DNA from: Flavobacterium sp. CG_23.5
Lineage (GTDB): Bacteria > Bacteroidota > Bacteroidia > Flavobacteriales > Flavobacteriaceae
Assembly: GCF_017875765.1 (NCBI RefSeq)
Contig: NZ_JAGGNA010000001.1
Location: 1,309,501-1,373,500, forward strand
DNA length: 64,000 nt
Direction: 5' to 3'
Shown here: positions 62,745-64,000 of the stretch, in pieces
Position numbering within the stretch: position 1 is the first letter of the stretch
Layout of the letters: the number at the start of each line of letters is the position of its first letter
Program-made: the position numbers and the translations under genes
Notes under the pieces: generated by a model
The model's database searches: none
Seen by the model: only the letters and a program-made list of their open reading frames with translations
What the model was told of the DNA's origin: nothing

Positions 62745-63260
62745 ATGTTTCACAGAAATATTAAACTTATTATCGCTGGATTAATAATAGCGACAGGGAT
62801 TTGGCAAATTACAGATGGAAATATCGGCAACGGTATATTCCTTATATTATTGAGTGCAATTCCTATTTTTCTTTACTTCAAAAACGAATTTATCTTACTT
62901 GCCTTCTTAAAATTAAGAAAACAGGATTTTGAGGGCGCCAAAAAATGGCTAGCCTACATCAAAAATCCCGAAACTGCTTTAGTACAAAAACAACAGGGAT
63001 ACTTTAATTACTTGCACGGAATCATGCTTTCGCAAACAAATATCAATCAAGCAGAAAAATATTTCAAAAAAGCAATCGAATTGGGATTATCAATGGATAT
63101 GGACTTGGCTGTAGCCAAATTAAATTTAGCCGGAGTTGCCATGACGCGCCGAAGAAAGCTTGAAGCGAATACTCTATTGAATGAAGCTAAAAAATTAGAC
63201 AAGCAGAATATGTTGAAAGATCAAATCACAATGATGAAAGATCAGATGAAAAAAATATAA
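62745..63260 (+). CDS. Membrane protein with TPR-like helical repeats (DUF2892-like start)
   Basis: A 171-residue protein with two N-terminal membrane helices (LIIAGLIIATGIWQIT and IGNGIFLILLSAIPIFLYF), then a cytosolic helical part that reads as two TPR-like units (QQGYFNYLHGIMLSQTNINQ then AEKYFKKAIELGL; AVAKLNLAGVAMTRRRKLEA then NTLLNEAKKLD). It is probably a membrane-anchored scaffold, with no known partner here. It is a single gene ending at a hairpin. Confidence 0.75.
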   Translation: MFHRNIKLIIAGLIIATGIWQITDGNIGNGIFLILLSAIPIFLYFKNEFILLAFLKLRKQDFEGAKKWLAYIKNPETALVQKQQGYFNYLHGIMLSQTNINQAEKYFKKAIELGLSMDMDLAVAKLNLAGVAMTRRRKLEANTLLNEAKKLDKQNMLKDQITMMKDQMKKI

Positions 63261-63285
63261 GTTACTTTATTGTTATCAATTCCAT

Positions 63286-63318
63286 AAAAAAAACACCATT
63301 AGATTGGTGTTTTTTTTT
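63286..63318. terminator. Bidirectional terminator
   Basis: The stem AAAACACCA / TGGTGTTTT around TTAGAT is flanked by A and T runs, between the convergent TPR and TauE genes. Confidence 0.85.
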
Positions 63319-63688
63319 ATTTACTAAAAAGCATTTCTCCGGCTATAAGTAACAATACTACTCCAAATACCTTTTTTAATATTTTGGGATTAAGATTAAT
63401 TGCTATTTTACTCCCAAAATAACTTCCAACAATAAACAGTGCAGAAATGATTATCGCATATTTCCACTCAATTTGTCCGGCCCTATGATAATTTAATACT
63501 GCCAAAAAAGCAATTGGCGGCAACATTACCGCTAAACTTGTGCCTTGTGCCTGTTGTTGGGTCAGACCAATCAGTAAAAGCATTGGGACAATTATAATTC
63601 CTCCTCCAATACCTATTAATCCGCTTAAAATTCCCGCTGTTAACCCAATGCCAATCAATATTAAAACCGTTGTTGCTGTCATTTTCAT
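63317..63688 (-). CDS. Half-length TauE/SafE-family membrane protein
   Basis: A 123-residue protein with four membrane helices and the family N-terminal motif GLTAGILSGLIGIGGGIIIV, then PMLLL. Full TauE/SafE exporters have about 250 residues with two such halves. This single-repeat form must dimerise to make a complete transporter. It may export sulfite or organosulfonates, but the substrate is not readable. It lies 17 nt after the transglycosylase gene on the same strand, so they are probably co-transcribed. Confidence 0.82.
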   Translation of the reverse strand: MKMTATTVLILIGIGLTAGILSGLIGIGGGIIIVPMLLLIGLTQQQAQGTSLAVMLPPIAFLAVLNYHRAGQIEWKYAIIISALFIVGSYFGSKIAINLNPKILKKVFGVVLLLIAGEMLFSK

Positions 63689-63705
63689 ACTTTCTTTTAT
63701 GTTAA

Positions 63706-64000
63706 TTAATATCCTTTCAATGGAATTTCGATTTGATATTTTTTGCCCGTATCGTTTATTAATTTAGTTTCTCTAAGCCAAGGATTGTGTATTTTCAAAA
63801 TCTTATAATTAATTCCTTGCTCTTTTGCAAAGGCTGCCAGATCCGTTATTGAACTGTCGATTTCAATCTTTTTGGTAGGCAAAATTTCATACATCTCTCC
63901 AGGAAGTACTGTGAATCCATATTTTATAGGGTTTTTCATTATTTCTTTCAAAGTAAGAATCCTAAAAACATATCTCGACGTTTCTTCCGTAAGCAGTAAA
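63706..64000 (-). CDS. C-terminal end of a lytic murein transglycosylase (partial)
   Basis: The frame is open from the window edge to the TAG at 63706-63708 with no internal stop, giving about 98 residues. TEETSRYVFRILTLKEIMKN, then PIKYGF, and later SSITDLAAFAKEQGINYKIL, then KIHNPWLRE, match the C-terminal tail of Bacteroidota MltD-type lytic transglycosylases. The catalytic SLT domain and the start lie beyond base 64000. A TTG at 63949 is inside this frame and is not the start. Confidence 0.75.
   Translation of the reverse strand, partial: LLLTEETSRYVFRILTLKEIMKNPIKYGFTVLPGEMYEILPTKKIEIDSSITDLAAFAKEQGINYKILKIHNPWLRETKLINDTGKKYQIEIPLKGY

Overview
The window is about 64 kb of low-GC, gene-dense chromosome from a Bacteroidota bacterium, almost certainly Flavobacterium or a close relative. 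Supporting signs are TTG / TAnnTTTG promoters, weak A-rich ribosome sites, many SPII lipoproteins, a transketolase split into two subunits, a 950-residue CarB without its allosteric domain, a fused RND-TolC metal pump and a zeaxanthin-type crtZ-crtB-crtI cluster. No CRISPR array, transposase, integrase or rRNA operon was seen.

Layout. 1-2.7 kb: lipoprotein fragment, ribosome hibernation factor, two tandem rhodaneses and a DUF892 ferritin-like protein. 2.8-7.3 kb: transketolase N and C subunits, FKBP lipoprotein, S4 RNA-binding protein, phosphoribosyltransferase, shikimate kinase. 7.4-8.0 kb: two identical tRNA-Lys genes, tRNA-Leu, a long hairpin and a small repeat family. 8.0-15.3 kb: heavy-metal efflux operon (His-rich exported protein, CzcA-TolC fusion, adaptor, NreB-like MFS). 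15.7-22.6 kb: serine hydrolase, gene debris, a tiny membrane protein, an ECF sigma / membrane protein / DUF4252 pair locus, S41 protease and amidase. 22.7-28.1 kb: btuB with a cobalamin riboswitch, divergent from a BtuFCD-type ABC importer. 28.4-37.5 kb: lipoprotein, methyltransferase, TrmL, RluE, NPP-type phosphodiesterase, RmuC, thioesterase, YceI.

37.5-51.2 kb is the most coherent block and the best candidate for a system. It holds a TIGR01777 epimerase, TetR, AarF/ABC1, an unusual cryptochrome/photolyase, an SDR lacking the catalytic Tyr, FolE, SDR-DUF2867, a CPD photolyase, an SRPBCC protein, CrtZ, CrtB, CrtI and a MerR-type regulator. The regulator carries the W-x9-EH and ExHxxG motifs of adenosylcobalamin photoreceptors (CarH/LitR). 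This looks like a B12-sensed light and photo-oxidative stress regulon, with B12 uptake genes 10-25 kb away. The same inverted repeat occurs at two intergenic sites in the block.

51.3-64 kb: Kir-type channel, phosphoribosyltransferase, hydrolase, VOC protein, M19 dipeptidase, dienelactone hydrolase, an AlbA_2/ATPase regulator, CarB, L34, a TPR protein, a half-length TauE and a transglycosylase fragment. The 55.1-59.4 kb stretch is bracketed by two copies of the carB 3' end and looks like an old insertion. The AlbA_2 gene inside it is itself bracketed exactly by a 26-bp direct repeat.
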